Shown: positions 16,709 to 25,496, numbered from the stretch's first letter. The stretch: DNA of 64,000 bases from Candidatus Gastranaerophilales bacterium (GCA_944322785.1 CALUPW010000007.1:1-64000), one strand, 5' to 3'. The notes: generated by a model from the letters alone, not told the origin. Numbers and translations: made by a program.

Positions 16709-17299
16709 ATGCCAGAAGAAACCAAAGAAATATTATCAAAATTAAAAGTTGCGGTGGGGATACTTGCTTTTGCAGTTCTGGCTGCGGCTGCCGTAATATA
16801 CATGAATATTGTTCCGATAGTCCAAAATATTATGGATATGAATGAGCAATATGCAGCACAGACGCTCGTACTTGCAGAAAAACAGAAAGAATTGCAGGAT
16901 TTGGAACTTACGGTTAAAAAACAGGAAGATTTATCAGATATTGAAAAGCAGGTATTTGAATCTAAAGAGCCGGGGCTTGATGCCGAAGGTATTATTGCAG
17001 GTGAGTTTTCTGAAATTCTCCAACTTATAAGAGCAAACACAATCAAAATGAGATCAATAAATTACACCTATGATCCCGGGGATGATGCATTTGTAAAAGG
17101 TGCTCCGCAAAAGTTCAATGTTGCTCAGCTTGATATGGAAATGATTGCAAATTACAAAACTTTTGAAACGTTTTTAAGAGATTTGTACAAGCATGAACAC
17201 TTCCTGGATATTGCAAAAGTTGAAGTTACACCATATGAAAAAAATAAATCAGTGCTTTTGATTAATTTTTCAATAAAACTTTACGCAAAGAAAGGTTAG
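16709..17299 (+). CDS. pilO: PilO-like type IV pilus assembly protein
   Basis: Bitopic inner-membrane protein of the pilus alignment complex. The 196-residue product has a short cytoplasmic head, one membrane helix (VGILAFAVLAAAAVIYMNIV, residues ~14-33), a coiled coil (~40-75) and a periplasmic ferredoxin-like part ending LLINFSIKLYAKKG. Length and topology are typical of PilO. Start ATG at 16709 follows CGGAGAG. It is co-transcribed with the pilM-N-type gene. Its stop overlaps by four bases the stop of the convergent radical SAM gene. The partner genes pilP, pilQ, pilB and pilC lie 32 kb away. Confidence 0.75.
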   Translation: MPEETKEILSKLKVAVGILAFAVLAAAAVIYMNIVPIVQNIMDMNEQYAAQTLVLAEKQKELQDLELTVKKQEDLSDIEKQVFESKEPGLDAEGIIAGEFSEILQLIRANTIKMRSINYTYDPGDDAFVKGAPQKFNVAQLDMEMIANYKTFETFLRDLYKHEHFLDIAKVEVTPYEKNKSVLLINFSIKLYAKKG

Positions 17300-18147
17300 G
17301 CAAAACTTTTAAAATCAATTGAAAACATTTGTTTTTTATTCTTGAGACAGGTTGTACAAAAATCGGTTTCAAGAATATTTTTATTGGAATAATCTTTAAA
17401 ACTCGAACCTGAGCGTCCTCTATGATCATTTGCAAGAAAGGGGCATGTATAAATCCCTTTTGCAGTCAATATTCTTCCGTATTCACAGTCAAGAGTCTGC
17501 CATTTTTCATCAAATTGATTGTCTGAATTTGATTTTGAATACATAGTATTAATTTTGAAATTGTTTTCATTCGCCTCAAATCCTATTTTTTCACAAACAG
17601 GTTTAAACCCTTCAAGAAGGTTTTTCCGCCCTTCTTTATATACATCAGTTATGCTGAGTATAGGATTAAATCCGTATTTTACAAGACTTTTTATTGCATG
17701 AAGTGTTTGACGATAAGTTCCTCTGCCTCTTATGTCGTCACTTTTAACCTCATCATAGTGATCGATGCTTAATTGAAAAATAATTTCAAAATCGCTTTCA
17801 TCTTCAACTCGTTTTAAAAATCTTGCTTTTTTTTCATTTATAAAGCTGCCGTTTGTACAGATGCACACGTTAGTTCTTTTTAAACACAGTCGCAGTATGC
17901 TGTTAAAATCCGGATGTGTCATAGGTTCGGCTCCGGTCAGATAAATACATTCAACAGGTTCATTTTTTGTATCCTGCAGAGCTTCCTTTATCAAATCTGA
18001 TGATATAAAATCTTTTACATTTTTTGAAAGCGGGAAATCAATATAACAATGTTTGCATCTTTGATTACAATTCTTTGCAGTCAACTCGATAAAAATATTG
18101 TTCAATTTTTTTAGCTGGCAGGTTTGTGCCTGAAATAAATTATTCAT
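17296..18147 (-). CDS. Radical SAM protein with SPASM-like C-terminus
   Basis: Cleaves S-adenosylmethionine with a [4Fe-4S] cluster to start radical chemistry; the substrate is unknown. The 283-residue protein has the cluster motif CNQRCKHC at about residues 27-34 and the following YLTGAEPMTHPDF, equivalent to the GGEP motif. Extra cysteines in the C-terminal third (CEYGR, CPF, CTTC) suggest an auxiliary cluster like the SPASM/twitch type used by peptide-modifying enzymes. No obvious precursor peptide lies next to it. It is convergent with pilO and separated by 88 bases from the downstream 104-residue gene. Confidence 0.85.
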   Translation of the reverse strand: MNNLFQAQTCQLKKLNNIFIELTAKNCNQRCKHCYIDFPLSKNVKDFISSDLIKEALQDTKNEPVECIYLTGAEPMTHPDFNSILRLCLKRTNVCICTNGSFINEKKARFLKRVEDESDFEIIFQLSIDHYDEVKSDDIRGRGTYRQTLHAIKSLVKYGFNPILSITDVYKEGRKNLLEGFKPVCEKIGFEANENNFKINTMYSKSNSDNQFDEKWQTLDCEYGRILTAKGIYTCPFLANDHRGRSGSSFKDYSNKNILETDFCTTCLKNKKQMFSIDFKSFA

Positions 18148-18235
18148 ATTATTTGCTCCGTTTTAAATCTTCGATACATAAATATTTTAGATTTTAAAGA
18201 ACAAATAAAATCCGACAACAAGGTATAAACAAGCG

Positions 18236-18550
18236 TTACTTTTTAAAATCTTCAGGATTTTTGTCTGTCAGCCATTTTTGCATAATATAATGTTCATAGC
18301 TCAATGCAAAGTTATAAAGAGCTTTAACAAGAGTTCGTCCGCTTTCGGATTTTGCTGTTATAAAAAAATCTCCGGCTTTGTTTTCAGCAAGCAGGATTTC
18401 TGTATGAACGATTTTATCAACATGTCCTTTCGGATTTTTTGTAATGACGAAACGTATCCAATCACAAAGAATTCTTGTTGCAGTTGTTTTTCCGTCAATA
18501 ATTTCATCTTTCCGGCTTTGAATATATGTTGAAAATTCTTTTAAAATCAT
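18236..18550 (-). CDS. Hypothetical 104-residue protein coupled to comF
   Basis: I do not recognise this protein. It has 104 residues, mixed charge, no signal peptide or membrane helix, with a helical C-terminus (ALYNFALSYEHYIMQKWL). Its ATG overlaps the comF stop in a TAATG arrangement, indicating translational coupling, so it is very likely a real gene expressed with comF. Confidence 0.7.
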   Translation of the reverse strand: MILKEFSTYIQSRKDEIIDGKTTATRILCDWIRFVITKNPKGHVDKIVHTEILLAENKAGDFFITAKSESGRTLVKALYNFALSYEHYIMQKWLTDKNPEDFKK

Positions 18551-19197
18551 TATTCCTCAAACGGGGTTGTCGCTGCAAAACATGTTATATCAAAAATATC
18601 ATGTTTTTCAAACTCCTTAATCATTTCCTCAAAAGTGGAGCCGGTTGTACATATATCATCAATAATCAAAATTTTCATCGGCAGAAGGTTTTTAGTATCA
18701 ATTTGAAATGCTCCGGCAAGGTTTTCCGCACGTTCATGTTTTTTCAATTTATACTGAGGTTTTGTGTCTTTAATTCTTTTTATCAAATCTTTATTTAGGG
18801 TAGAGCCTGAAAGTTTACAAAATTCTTCTGCCACAAGATTCATATGGTTGTATTTTCGCTTCTTTTCCCGTTTTGGATAAACCGGTACCGGAACAACCTG
18901 AAAATTATTTTTATCGCTTATTTTCTGCCAGTATTCATACATAAATTTAGCAAGATAAACAGCCAGTTCTTTCTGATTGTGATATTTAAGACCACGGATA
19001 AGTTTTTGAAGGTTTTTGTCATAAACACCTGCGCAATAAACAGATTTTTTAAGAACAATACGATTTATTTTGACAGGCAGATGTTCAAGAGAGTTGTAAC
19101 ATTTTGAACACATTTTGACGGATTCGTTTGAAGATTTGCAAAAATAGCATTTCTTTTTATAAATCCAATCCAGAAGTCCTGCAAAAAATTCTTTCAT
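18550..19197 (-). CDS. comF: ComF family phosphoribosyltransferase-like protein
   Basis: ComF proteins are needed for DNA uptake in naturally competent bacteria, with a zinc-finger head and a phosphoribosyltransferase fold. The 215-residue product has a four-cysteine zinc motif (CYFC...CSKC, residues ~17-33) and the PRPP-binding motif ILIIDDICTTGST near the C-terminus. Length is typical. It is the first gene of a two-gene run with the 104-residue protein. With the type IV pilus genes nearby, a competence role is plausible, but ComF-type genes are widespread in bacteria not known to be competent. Confidence 0.88.
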   Translation of the reverse strand: MKEFFAGLLDWIYKKKCYFCKSSNESVKMCSKCYNSLEHLPVKINRIVLKKSVYCAGVYDKNLQKLIRGLKYHNQKELAVYLAKFMYEYWQKISDKNNFQVVPVPVYPKREKKRKYNHMNLVAEEFCKLSGSTLNKDLIKRIKDTKPQYKLKKHERAENLAGAFQIDTKNLLPMKILIIDDICTTGSTFEEMIKEFEKHDIFDITCFAATTPFEE

Positions 19198-19279
19198 ATT
19201 TCGATTATATTATAAAATAATCACGGTTTGTACATAAATTTTGTTATTTGCATTATTTTGAATAATACTGATTTAAGTT

Positions 19280-19453
19280 GCTACTTTCTTGTACCGACAA
19301 GAAAGTACCGCAAAGAAGCTCTCGACCTTATGCTACGTCGCTAATCAATAGTAACCGTTTCGCTAAAGCAAGTGAACTCGCTTGCGCTCAAACAACACTT
19401 GCTTTGATTCTGCAAAACGGAACATTGATTGCTCACTTCGCAGAGGTCGATTT
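19280..19453 (+). repeat. 174-bp dispersed element, copy B
   Basis: Same length as and closely similar to copy A at 1610-1783, including the ACTTTCTTGT...ACAAGAAAGT hairpin and the terminal CAGAGGTCGATTT. The internal frame is again open. The whole gap 19198-19940 between comF and the histidine kinase is a repeat island with no gene that I can support. Confidence 0.75.
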
Positions 19454-19675
19454 TTTATCCTTTCATCTGGATTTGTCATTGCGAGAGAAAGCGAAACAGT
19501 CCGGCTTATTATCAATCGGCTGGATTCTTCGCCTTGCGACTCAGAATGAGGGGACGGTGGCAGTTGGCGCCGACGGCGGCTCAATCGGCATCTGTCACCT
19601 CCGACAGCCACCTGTACATCACTCCGGATTTGAGCCGCCGTCTTAAAACTGTCCGCTTGGAACGACCATCTTTAT

Positions 19676-19708
19676 GTCATTCCGGACTTGATCCGGAATC
19701 TATTCATT
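19676..19708 (+). repeat. REP-like palindrome
   Basis: GTCATTCCGGACTTGATCC then GGAATCTATTCATT: the consensus form of the dispersed palindrome. Confidence 0.75.
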
Positions 19709-19765
19709 TCTATCGCTCCGCCGCAATAGCGGAGTGAACAATAATTGCTGGCAAGGCAATCTTCA

Positions 19766-19805
19766 AAGGCGGGTATTGTCTGAGCAAAGCGAGTTTACCC
19801 GCCTT
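19766..19805. repeat. Inverted repeat in repeat island
   Basis: AAGGCGGGTA and TACCCGCCTT are perfect 10-base arms around a 20-base loop. Confidence 0.6.
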
Positions 19806-19811
19806 GATGCC

Positions 19812-19884
19812 GAGCCGTGCAGATTATTAGTGAGAACGGATGCGTGGCGGCTGGTTTTGTGAAACTTTTGCCACCAAAAGTTTC
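19812..19884 (+). repeat. Second dispersed element, copy 1
   Basis: Starts GAGCCGTGCAGATTATTAGT and ends in a hairpin GAAACTTTTG-ccac-CAAAAGTTTC. An inverted copy lies at 28275-28344. Confidence 0.6.
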
Positions 19885-19940
19885 CCCGTCCGGAGGTCAA
19901 AATTATAAAAATAGATAAAATAACAAAATTTATGTAACTT

Positions 19941-21209
19941 TTAATCCGGAAGTTTTATGCAAAATTCAGTCCGTACATTTTCTTCACTTGTCACGGTAAT
20001 TTCGCCGCCATGAGATTTTACAATTTGCTGCGACAAATAAAGCCCCAATCCTGTACCTATTTTACGGAATTTTTTTGCAGCGGAATAATATTTGTTAAAA
20101 ATCAATTTCAATTCATCCTGATGAATTCCCTGTCCGTAATCAATTACGGAAATAGTTACAAATCCTGGAATTTCGCCGACTTCAATGTCAATATCTTTTT
20201 GGGTGTTGCTGTGAGAAATCGCATTTGAAATAAGATTTTTTATAACACGTTCAAGCTGCATAGTGTCAGCCGAAACCGTTATATTTTTTTTCGGCGTAAA
20301 ATTTATCGTAAGCCCGGCATTTGTTGCAATCGGCTGAACCTGATTTACAATATCCGTTAAAAATTCGTTTAATTTAATGTTTTCTTTTAATAAAGGAATA
20401 CCGGTTTCTTTAATTTTGTAAGTTTCAAGAACTATTTGAACAAGTTCGATAAGCTCCTGATTGGAGGATTTCATATTTAAAAGAGCGACTTTTTGTTTGT
20501 CATTGATTTCCCCGAATTTTCCGTCAATCAGAAAATTTAAGATATTGGCCTCAGCGACAATCGGTACCTTAAGGTCATGTGTTAATGTAGCAACAAAATC
20601 TTCTTTTAAGGTTTCAATTTCCCTTTCTGTTGTTACATCTTTAATCAAAAGCACATATCTTTTTTTATCGTCAAGAGAAAGTTTGATTGAATTGATTACA
20701 AAATTATTTGTCGGGGTATGTTTTATAAAAATATCAACGTTAATAAGTTTTTCAATAGTTTTGTTTTCCGGAATTTCAATATAATCAAGAACATTTTTGC
20801 CTAAAATATCATTTCCTTTAACTCCGAACCAGTCGATAATTTTTGGAGTTGCACGCAGAATATTTCCGTGTTCGTTCACGATTAAAATTCCATCAGACAG
20901 CGAGTTGATTACATTTTCCAACAATTTGTTCTGTCTGATAAGTTCCGCCTGATATTCAACAATCATTTTTTCACGGTCATTAAGAGTTTCAACCATCCTG
21001 TTGATACTTTCAGTTACATTTTTGTAGGAAGAATGTTCGATTTTGTCCATTTTCGTTGAAAGATTTCCGTAACGGACTGAGTTTACCGTGTTTGTAACCA
21101 TTCCCAGATAATCGTTAATTTTTGACCATCTTTTGTTCATTTGCCTTGTTATCAAAAAAAGAGCGATGAAAACAAGAATAATACATGCATTAATTACATA
21201 CCAGAGCAT
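19941..21209 (-). CDS. Membrane sensor histidine kinase
   Basis: Autophosphorylating sensor of a two-component system; the signal is unknown. The 422-residue protein has one N-terminal membrane helix (ACIILVFIALFLI), a HAMP-like linker (~25-80), a PAS domain (~95-190; SDGILIVNEHGNILRATP), a HisKA dimerisation helix with the phospho-acceptor in LTHDLKVP, and an HATPase_c domain with N box (NLISNAISHS), G1 box (DYGQGI) and G2 box (GTGLGLYLSQQI). There is no periplasmic sensor domain, and no response regulator is adjacent, so it is an orphan kinase here. It is monocistronic and divergent from the phosphatase gene. Confidence 0.92.
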   Translation of the reverse strand: MLWYVINACIILVFIALFLITRQMNKRWSKINDYLGMVTNTVNSVRYGNLSTKMDKIEHSSYKNVTESINRMVETLNDREKMIVEYQAELIRQNKLLENVINSLSDGILIVNEHGNILRATPKIIDWFGVKGNDILGKNVLDYIEIPENKTIEKLINVDIFIKHTPTNNFVINSIKLSLDDKKRYVLLIKDVTTEREIETLKEDFVATLTHDLKVPIVAEANILNFLIDGKFGEINDKQKVALLNMKSSNQELIELVQIVLETYKIKETGIPLLKENIKLNEFLTDIVNQVQPIATNAGLTINFTPKKNITVSADTMQLERVIKNLISNAISHSNTQKDIDIEVGEIPGFVTISVIDYGQGIHQDELKLIFNKYYSAAKKFRKIGTGLGLYLSQQIVKSHGGEITVTSEENVRTEFCIKLPD

Positions 21210-21314
21210 TTAATCTTTTTTAACCTTTAGCTTTTAATTATGTTTTATGATATGATTTATTATACCAGATATAAACTCGGATGTTAATAGTTTAAAATGA
21301 GGATTCAGGGATTT

Positions 21315-21806
21315 ATGTGCGGTTTGAAACTGCCGGATACTATAAAAATGGTAATAACGGATTTTGACGGAGTTGTTACGGACAACTGTGTTTATATATC
21401 AGATAGCGGAGAAATGTCACGACGGCTCAATTTTTCGGATGTAATGGGTTTTTCTGTTTTAAAGAAAAACGGATTTGATATCGCAATAATTTCAGGAGAA
21501 GAAAATAAAGCAATTGAAATTATTGCACGAAAATTTGAGGTAAAAGAAGTTCATACAAAAATAAGAAAAAAAATAGATGTATTAAAATATATCGTTGAAA
21601 AATATTCGTTATCAGGAGATGAATATTTGTATATAGGTGATGACGTAAATGATTTAGAATGTTTAGAGTTTGCAAAATATAAAATTACGGTACCGCATGC
21701 GCCTGTGGTTTTAAAAGAATTACAAAATATTCAAATAACAGCAGCAGACGGCGGGTCCGGTGCATTCAGAGAGGTGGCGGATTGTCTGATTGGTTTGAAA
21801 AAATAA
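21315..21806 (+). CDS. HAD-family phosphatase, KdsC-like
   Basis: Resembles 3-deoxy-D-manno-octulosonate-8-phosphate phosphatase, which acts in lipopolysaccharide Kdo synthesis. Motif I is DFDGVVTDN, motif II is in AIISGE, and motif IV is GDDVNDLECL, with no cap domain, as in KdsC tetramers. At ~163 residues it is slightly short. I prefer the ATG at 21315 because AGGGA precedes it closely; an ATG at 21297 is in frame but lacks a ribosome binding site. No other Kdo gene is adjacent, so other sugar phosphates, such as an acylneuraminate-linked substrate, remain possible. Its end overlaps the TPR gene by 25 bases. Confidence 0.8.
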   Translation: MCGLKLPDTIKMVITDFDGVVTDNCVYISDSGEMSRRLNFSDVMGFSVLKKNGFDIAIISGEENKAIEIIARKFEVKEVHTKIRKKIDVLKYIVEKYSLSGDEYLYIGDDVNDLECLEFAKYKITVPHAPVVLKELQNIQITAADGGSGAFREVADCLIGLKK

Positions 21807-23287
21807 TTGAAAAAATACAAACAATAAATTCAAAAATTGACAGTTATAAAAATGATTCGGTAATTCAATCTCTGCCTTCTGTTGCCTATGTAAACCGTGC
21901 AAAGAAATTTATAGACAACGGCAGATACAAAGACGCTCTTGATATTCTTGTCGAAGCAGAAAGTCTGCCGCAGCAAGATGCACTCGTCTACAAATATCAG
22001 GGAATTATTTATGACAAACTGTTCAGATTTGATGATTCAGTCAAGGCTTACAAAAAATCCGCAAACCTTAATCCGCATGACAAAATAATCTGGAAAAATC
22101 TGGGATTTGCACTTTTAAATGTCGGACTTTTTGATGAGGCTGATGATGCATTTGAAAATGCAGATAAAATTACCCCTGCTAATTCTGAAGTTTTTCTGGG
22201 CTGGGGCATGTCTTTGATGAAACAAAATAAAGATAAAGACGCTCATGAAAAATTTCTTCTTTCATCAAAATACAATCGTTACAATTCAAATGCATTGTTT
22301 CTCGCAGCGGTTATGGAAATTAAGCTTAAAATGTATGAGGATGCCGAAAATAAACTTCAATTCCTCGCAAACGTTGCGCCTAATGAAGGAAATTCTTATG
22401 AATATGCAAAATTAAAATTTATTTTAAAAGATTACGATTCATCAATGTTTTTCGCAAAAAAAGCTTTGAGCTTTAATAAAAACATGCTTCCATGTTATCT
22501 GCTCCTGGGCAAAATTTATCGTTTAAAAAATGAAGAAAATCTTTCGCTTGAAAATTATCAACAAGCAGAGGATTTATCTTTAATTATCGGAAATCTTTAT
22601 GTTGAATGGGCATTATCGCTTATCAAATTCGAAAAATATCAAGAAGCCTTTGAAAAAATTGAAAAAGCGGAAACGCTAGACGGCGAAACTTCCGAAATAA
22701 AAACAATCAAAGCATTTTTAAAAATTATTCACGGTGAAATTGAAAATAATAAAGTACAGATTGAAGATATCTTAAAAACAGATGAGAACAACCCGCTTGC
22801 ACTTCAGGCTGAGGGAATAATTTTGTGTTCTTGCGGAAATTACAAAGATGCTGTTCACAGATTCAAATCCGCATTAAAGACTGAGCCTTCCGACGTAATT
22901 AATTACTATTATATAGCAAAAGCATACCTGCATTCAGGCGACAGTTCAAATGCAAAAGAGTATTTTGAAACATCTATCAAAGAAAATCCAAAACATATAA
23001 AAACTTATATAGATTATGCAAAATTTTTGATATCAGAGGAAAATTTTGCAGACGCAAACCGGAAACTAAGAAAGGCCTTGAAAGAAACCTCACAAAATAT
23101 CGAAATTTTAAACATGCTTTTTTATGTTAATTACATACTTGTCAAGGAAAACGTTTGTGAATATAATATAAAAGAAACACTGGATTTTGAACGAAAGATT
23201 AAATCCATTGATGAAAATGCGTTTAAATACCCTGATAAATCGGCAGAATTAGCAGAAATGTTAAACAATCTCCGGAAAAAGGAATAA
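21782..23287 (+). CDS. Tetratricopeptide repeat protein
   Basis: The 501-residue protein is built almost wholly of TPR units starting near residue 40 (for example ALVYKYQGIIYDKLFRFDDSV, IWKNLGFALLNVG). Roughly ten repeats are visible, interrupted near residues 340-350, with a non-repeat helical tail. There is no signal peptide or enzyme domain. It starts at TTG 21782 inside the phosphatase gene with a strong AGAGGTGG just upstream, and ends two bases before lysC, so phosphatase, TPR protein and lysC look like one operon. A protein-protein scaffold role is the family expectation; partners are unknown. Confidence 0.85.
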   Translation: MSDWFEKIIEKIQTINSKIDSYKNDSVIQSLPSVAYVNRAKKFIDNGRYKDALDILVEAESLPQQDALVYKYQGIIYDKLFRFDDSVKAYKKSANLNPHDKIIWKNLGFALLNVGLFDEADDAFENADKITPANSEVFLGWGMSLMKQNKDKDAHEKFLLSSKYNRYNSNALFLAAVMEIKLKMYEDAENKLQFLANVAPNEGNSYEYAKLKFILKDYDSSMFFAKKALSFNKNMLPCYLLLGKIYRLKNEENLSLENYQQAEDLSLIIGNLYVEWALSLIKFEKYQEAFEKIEKAETLDGETSEIKTIKAFLKIIHGEIENNKVQIEDILKTDENNPLALQAEGIILCSCGNYKDAVHRFKSALKTEPSDVINYYYIAKAYLHSGDSSNAKEYFETSIKENPKHIKTYIDYAKFLISEENFADANRKLRKALKETSQNIEILNMLFYVNYILVKENVCEYNIKETLDFERKIKSIDENAFKYPDKSAELAEMLNNLRKKE

Positions 23288-23289
23288 AA

Positions 23290-24555
23290 TTGAGAAAGAT
23301 TATTGTACAAAAATTCGGCGGAACATCCGTTGCAGATACCGAAAAAATAAAGAATGTAGCCAAAACTGTTATAAAAGAAAAAAATAACGGAAATGATGTC
23401 GTTGTAGTAGTTTCTGCAATGGGGCACACAACGGATTATCTTGTTAAAATGGCAAAAGACTTAAGCCCTTCACCTTCAGGTCGTGAAATGGACATGCTTT
23501 TATCTACAGGCGAAGGTGTTTCAATTGCGCTTCTTGCAATGGCAATTCAGGCGCAGGGGTATGATGCGGTTAGTTTTAATGCCATGCAAATAGGAATTAT
23601 AACCGAAAACGTACATTCAAAAGCAAGAATAGTTGATATAAAAACCGATAAAATCAAAAATAATTTAAAAGAAGGTAAAATTGTAGTTGTTGCCGGATTT
23701 CAGGGCGTTACAGAGGAAGGCGAAATTACAACACTCGGACGCGGCGGATCCGATACTTCCGCAGTTGCTCTTGCAGCGGCATTGAATGCGGAAAGATGCG
23801 ATATTTATACGGATGTTGAAGGGGTTTATACAACCGACCCCAGAATTGTTCCAAAAGCCACAAGATTGAATGAAATTTCTTATGAAGAAATGCTGGAGCT
23901 GGCGCATGCGGGCGCAAACGTTCTGCATCCCCGAAGCGTTGAAACTGCAAAACAGTTTAATGTTCCGCTTCGTGTAAGAAGCAGTTTTAAAACAGATAAT
24001 TCAGGTACTTTAATATTAGGAGTTGATAAAATGGAAATCTATAAACCGGTTGCAGGTGTTGCTGCTGATTTGTCACAGGCAAGAATTGTAGTATGTGATG
24101 TCCCGGATGTTCCGGGGCAGGCTGCAAAGTTGTTCGGAAATCTTGCAAAAGAAAATATTTCGGTTGATATGATTATCCAGTCTTATGCAAGAAAAGTTTC
24201 TAATACAAACGATATCGCATTTACGATTGACAGTTCGGATTTGGACAAAACAATCAAAACCCTAAATGAAATGAAAAAAGATTTGAATTGCGGAGATATT
24301 CAGGTAAATGATAACATCGCAAAGGTTTCGATAGTAGGTGCCGGCATGATTGACCGTCCCGGGATTGCGTCAACCATGTTTGAAACTCTTGCAGAACTCG
24401 GTGTAAACATTAAAATGATTTCAACTAGTGAAATAAAAATAAGCTGTCTGGTTGACAAAGACGATGCTCACAAAGCTTTGAAAGCGCTTCACAAAGTTTT
24501 TGAACTTGAAGGCGATGAAACAGCTGATGTGAAAGGTGATTTACCGGATGTTTAA
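23290..24555 (+). CDS. lysC: Aspartate kinase
   Basis: Phosphorylates aspartate, the first step to lysine, threonine and methionine (and diaminopimelate for the wall). The 421-residue protein starts RKIIVQKFGGTSVADTEK, has the TLGRGGSDTSAVALAAAL ATP/aspartate site, and ends with two ACT regulatory domains (~265-335 and ~345-410; VSIVGAGMIDRPGIAS), so feedback inhibition is likely. The start is TTG at 23290 with AAAGGA just upstream. It follows the TPR gene after two bases, and the next pilin-like gene begins 19 bases after its stop. Confidence 0.95.
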   Translation: MRKIIVQKFGGTSVADTEKIKNVAKTVIKEKNNGNDVVVVVSAMGHTTDYLVKMAKDLSPSPSGREMDMLLSTGEGVSIALLAMAIQAQGYDAVSFNAMQIGIITENVHSKARIVDIKTDKIKNNLKEGKIVVVAGFQGVTEEGEITTLGRGGSDTSAVALAAALNAERCDIYTDVEGVYTTDPRIVPKATRLNEISYEEMLELAHAGANVLHPRSVETAKQFNVPLRVRSSFKTDNSGTLILGVDKMEIYKPVAGVAADLSQARIVVCDVPDVPGQAAKLFGNLAKENISVDMIIQSYARKVSNTNDIAFTIDSSDLDKTIKTLNEMKKDLNCGDIQVNDNIAKVSIVGAGMIDRPGIASTMFETLAELGVNIKMISTSEIKISCLVDKDDAHKALKALHKVFELEGDETADVKGDLPDV

Positions 24556-24574
24556 AAATATGAAAGGGGCTAAA

Positions 24575-25471
24575 ATGCAGACTATGATTGAAATTCAAGG
24601 GGGAGGGGCAACCCGTAAAACAGGCTCCTGTTGCGGTTTACAGAAACGTCATTCCGGACCGGATCCGGAATCTATCAATGTTGATAATAGACTCCGGCTC
24701 GGGGGCCGGAGTGACGAAAGCAGGCAAATCACACAATCTTCTTCCCGTCATTCTGAACTTGATTCAGAATCTATTAATGCGAATAAAAACAGACTCCACT
24801 TTGATAGCAAGAGTGACGAAAAAAGCCGCAAAGCCGCCTTCACCATGGCAGAAGTCTTGATAACACTCGGCATAATCGGAATAGTCGCCGCAATGACACT
24901 GCCGTCGTTAATCGGCAAATATCAGGAAAAACAATGGAAAGTTGCCTATAAAAAAGCATATTCCGGCATGTCGCAGGCTTTTTTAAGAATGCAGGCAAAC
25001 GATGAGGTATCGGATATGACGCCTACATATACTGAAGACGGGTTAGCTATTACTCCGTCAATAGGCGAAAATTTTAAAACCATGTCAAAGTATTTTAACA
25101 CCGTAAAGACCTGTTTTGATAGGAATGCGTCTGAATGCTGGGAATGTGCTGATGGTCAGGCCGGATACATATACAATGGAGGACCGGACTGGTTAGGGTG
25201 TGGGAATATGAGTTACGCGTTTATAGATTATTCCGGAGTGGCTTGGTACCTGTATTCAAATAACGAATGGCCTGTGCTGGTTGACGTAAACGGGTTTAAT
25301 AGACCAAATCAACTGGGTAAAGACAGATTTGTTATGAGATTTGCATCGAATAACAGTGATTTAAAATATGTAGAAAATCCTGATATAATACAACCGTGGG
25401 ATGATGTAATTACAAAAAGCCGCTGGTGCCCGAGCGGAAACTGTCTTTACAGAACATGGCTTCTTGAATAA
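24575..25471 (+). CDS. Pilin-like protein with REP elements in its pre-sequence
   Basis: Type IV pilin/pseudopilin-like protein. The prepilin signal KAAFTMAEVLITLGIIG has Ala before the cleavage point, Phe1 and Glu5, then a hydrophobic helix. Unusually, ~90 residues precede it: a leader MQTMIEIQGGGATRKT and two tandem REP-pair modules translated in frame (RHSGPDPESI...RSDE and RHSELDSESI...KSDE). The C-terminal domain (~200 residues) has several cysteines (ECWECADG). Start ATG at 24575 has AAAGGGG five bases upstream; a longer frame would run into lysC. A shorter product starting at ATG 24845 (MAEV...) cannot work as a prepilin because it lacks Phe1. Confidence 0.75.
   Translation: MQTMIEIQGGGATRKTGSCCGLQKRHSGPDPESINVDNRLRLGGRSDESRQITQSSSRHSELDSESINANKNRLHFDSKSDEKSRKAAFTMAEVLITLGIIGIVAAMTLPSLIGKYQEKQWKVAYKKAYSGMSQAFLRMQANDEVSDMTPTYTEDGLAITPSIGENFKTMSKYFNTVKTCFDRNASECWECADGQAGYIYNGGPDWLGCGNMSYAFIDYSGVAWYLYSNNEWPVLVDVNGFNRPNQLGKDRFVMRFASNNSDLKYVENPDIIQPWDDVITKSRWCPSGNCLYRTWLLE
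24647..24716. repeat. REP-pair (REPIN-like) module 1 inside pilin gene
   Basis: CGTCATTCCGGACC...CTATCAATG followed by the inverted half ACTCCGG...CCGGAGTGACG. It begins 99 bases (33 codons) before the matching start of module 2, so both keep the frame. Confidence 0.8.
24746..24817. repeat. REP-pair (REPIN-like) module 2 inside pilin gene
   Basis: CGTCATTCTGAACTTG...CTATTAATG followed by a decayed inverted half ending GAGTGACG, immediately before the KSRKAAFTMAEV codons. Confidence 0.8.
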
Positions 25472-25477
25472 AAAAAA

Positions 25478-25496
25478 GGGAGCTGAATTGGCTCCC
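25478..25496 (-). terminator. Hairpin after pilin-like gene, with T-run on minus strand
   Basis: GGGAGC-tgaattg-GCTCCC. The only T-run, seven bases, is on the minus-strand side. Read on plus it lacks a T-run, so it suits minus-strand termination or a transcript-end stabiliser. Confidence 0.5.

Noticed and set aside
17296..18147. Radical SAM gene as part of a RiPP peptide cluster
   Set aside because: No short precursor-like gene, transporter or protease lies next to it, so a peptide-modifying role is not supported here.
19278..19646. 122-codon frame in the comF-kinase repeat island
   Set aside because: Same dispersed element followed by REP-type sequence; composition and lack of translation signals argue against a gene.
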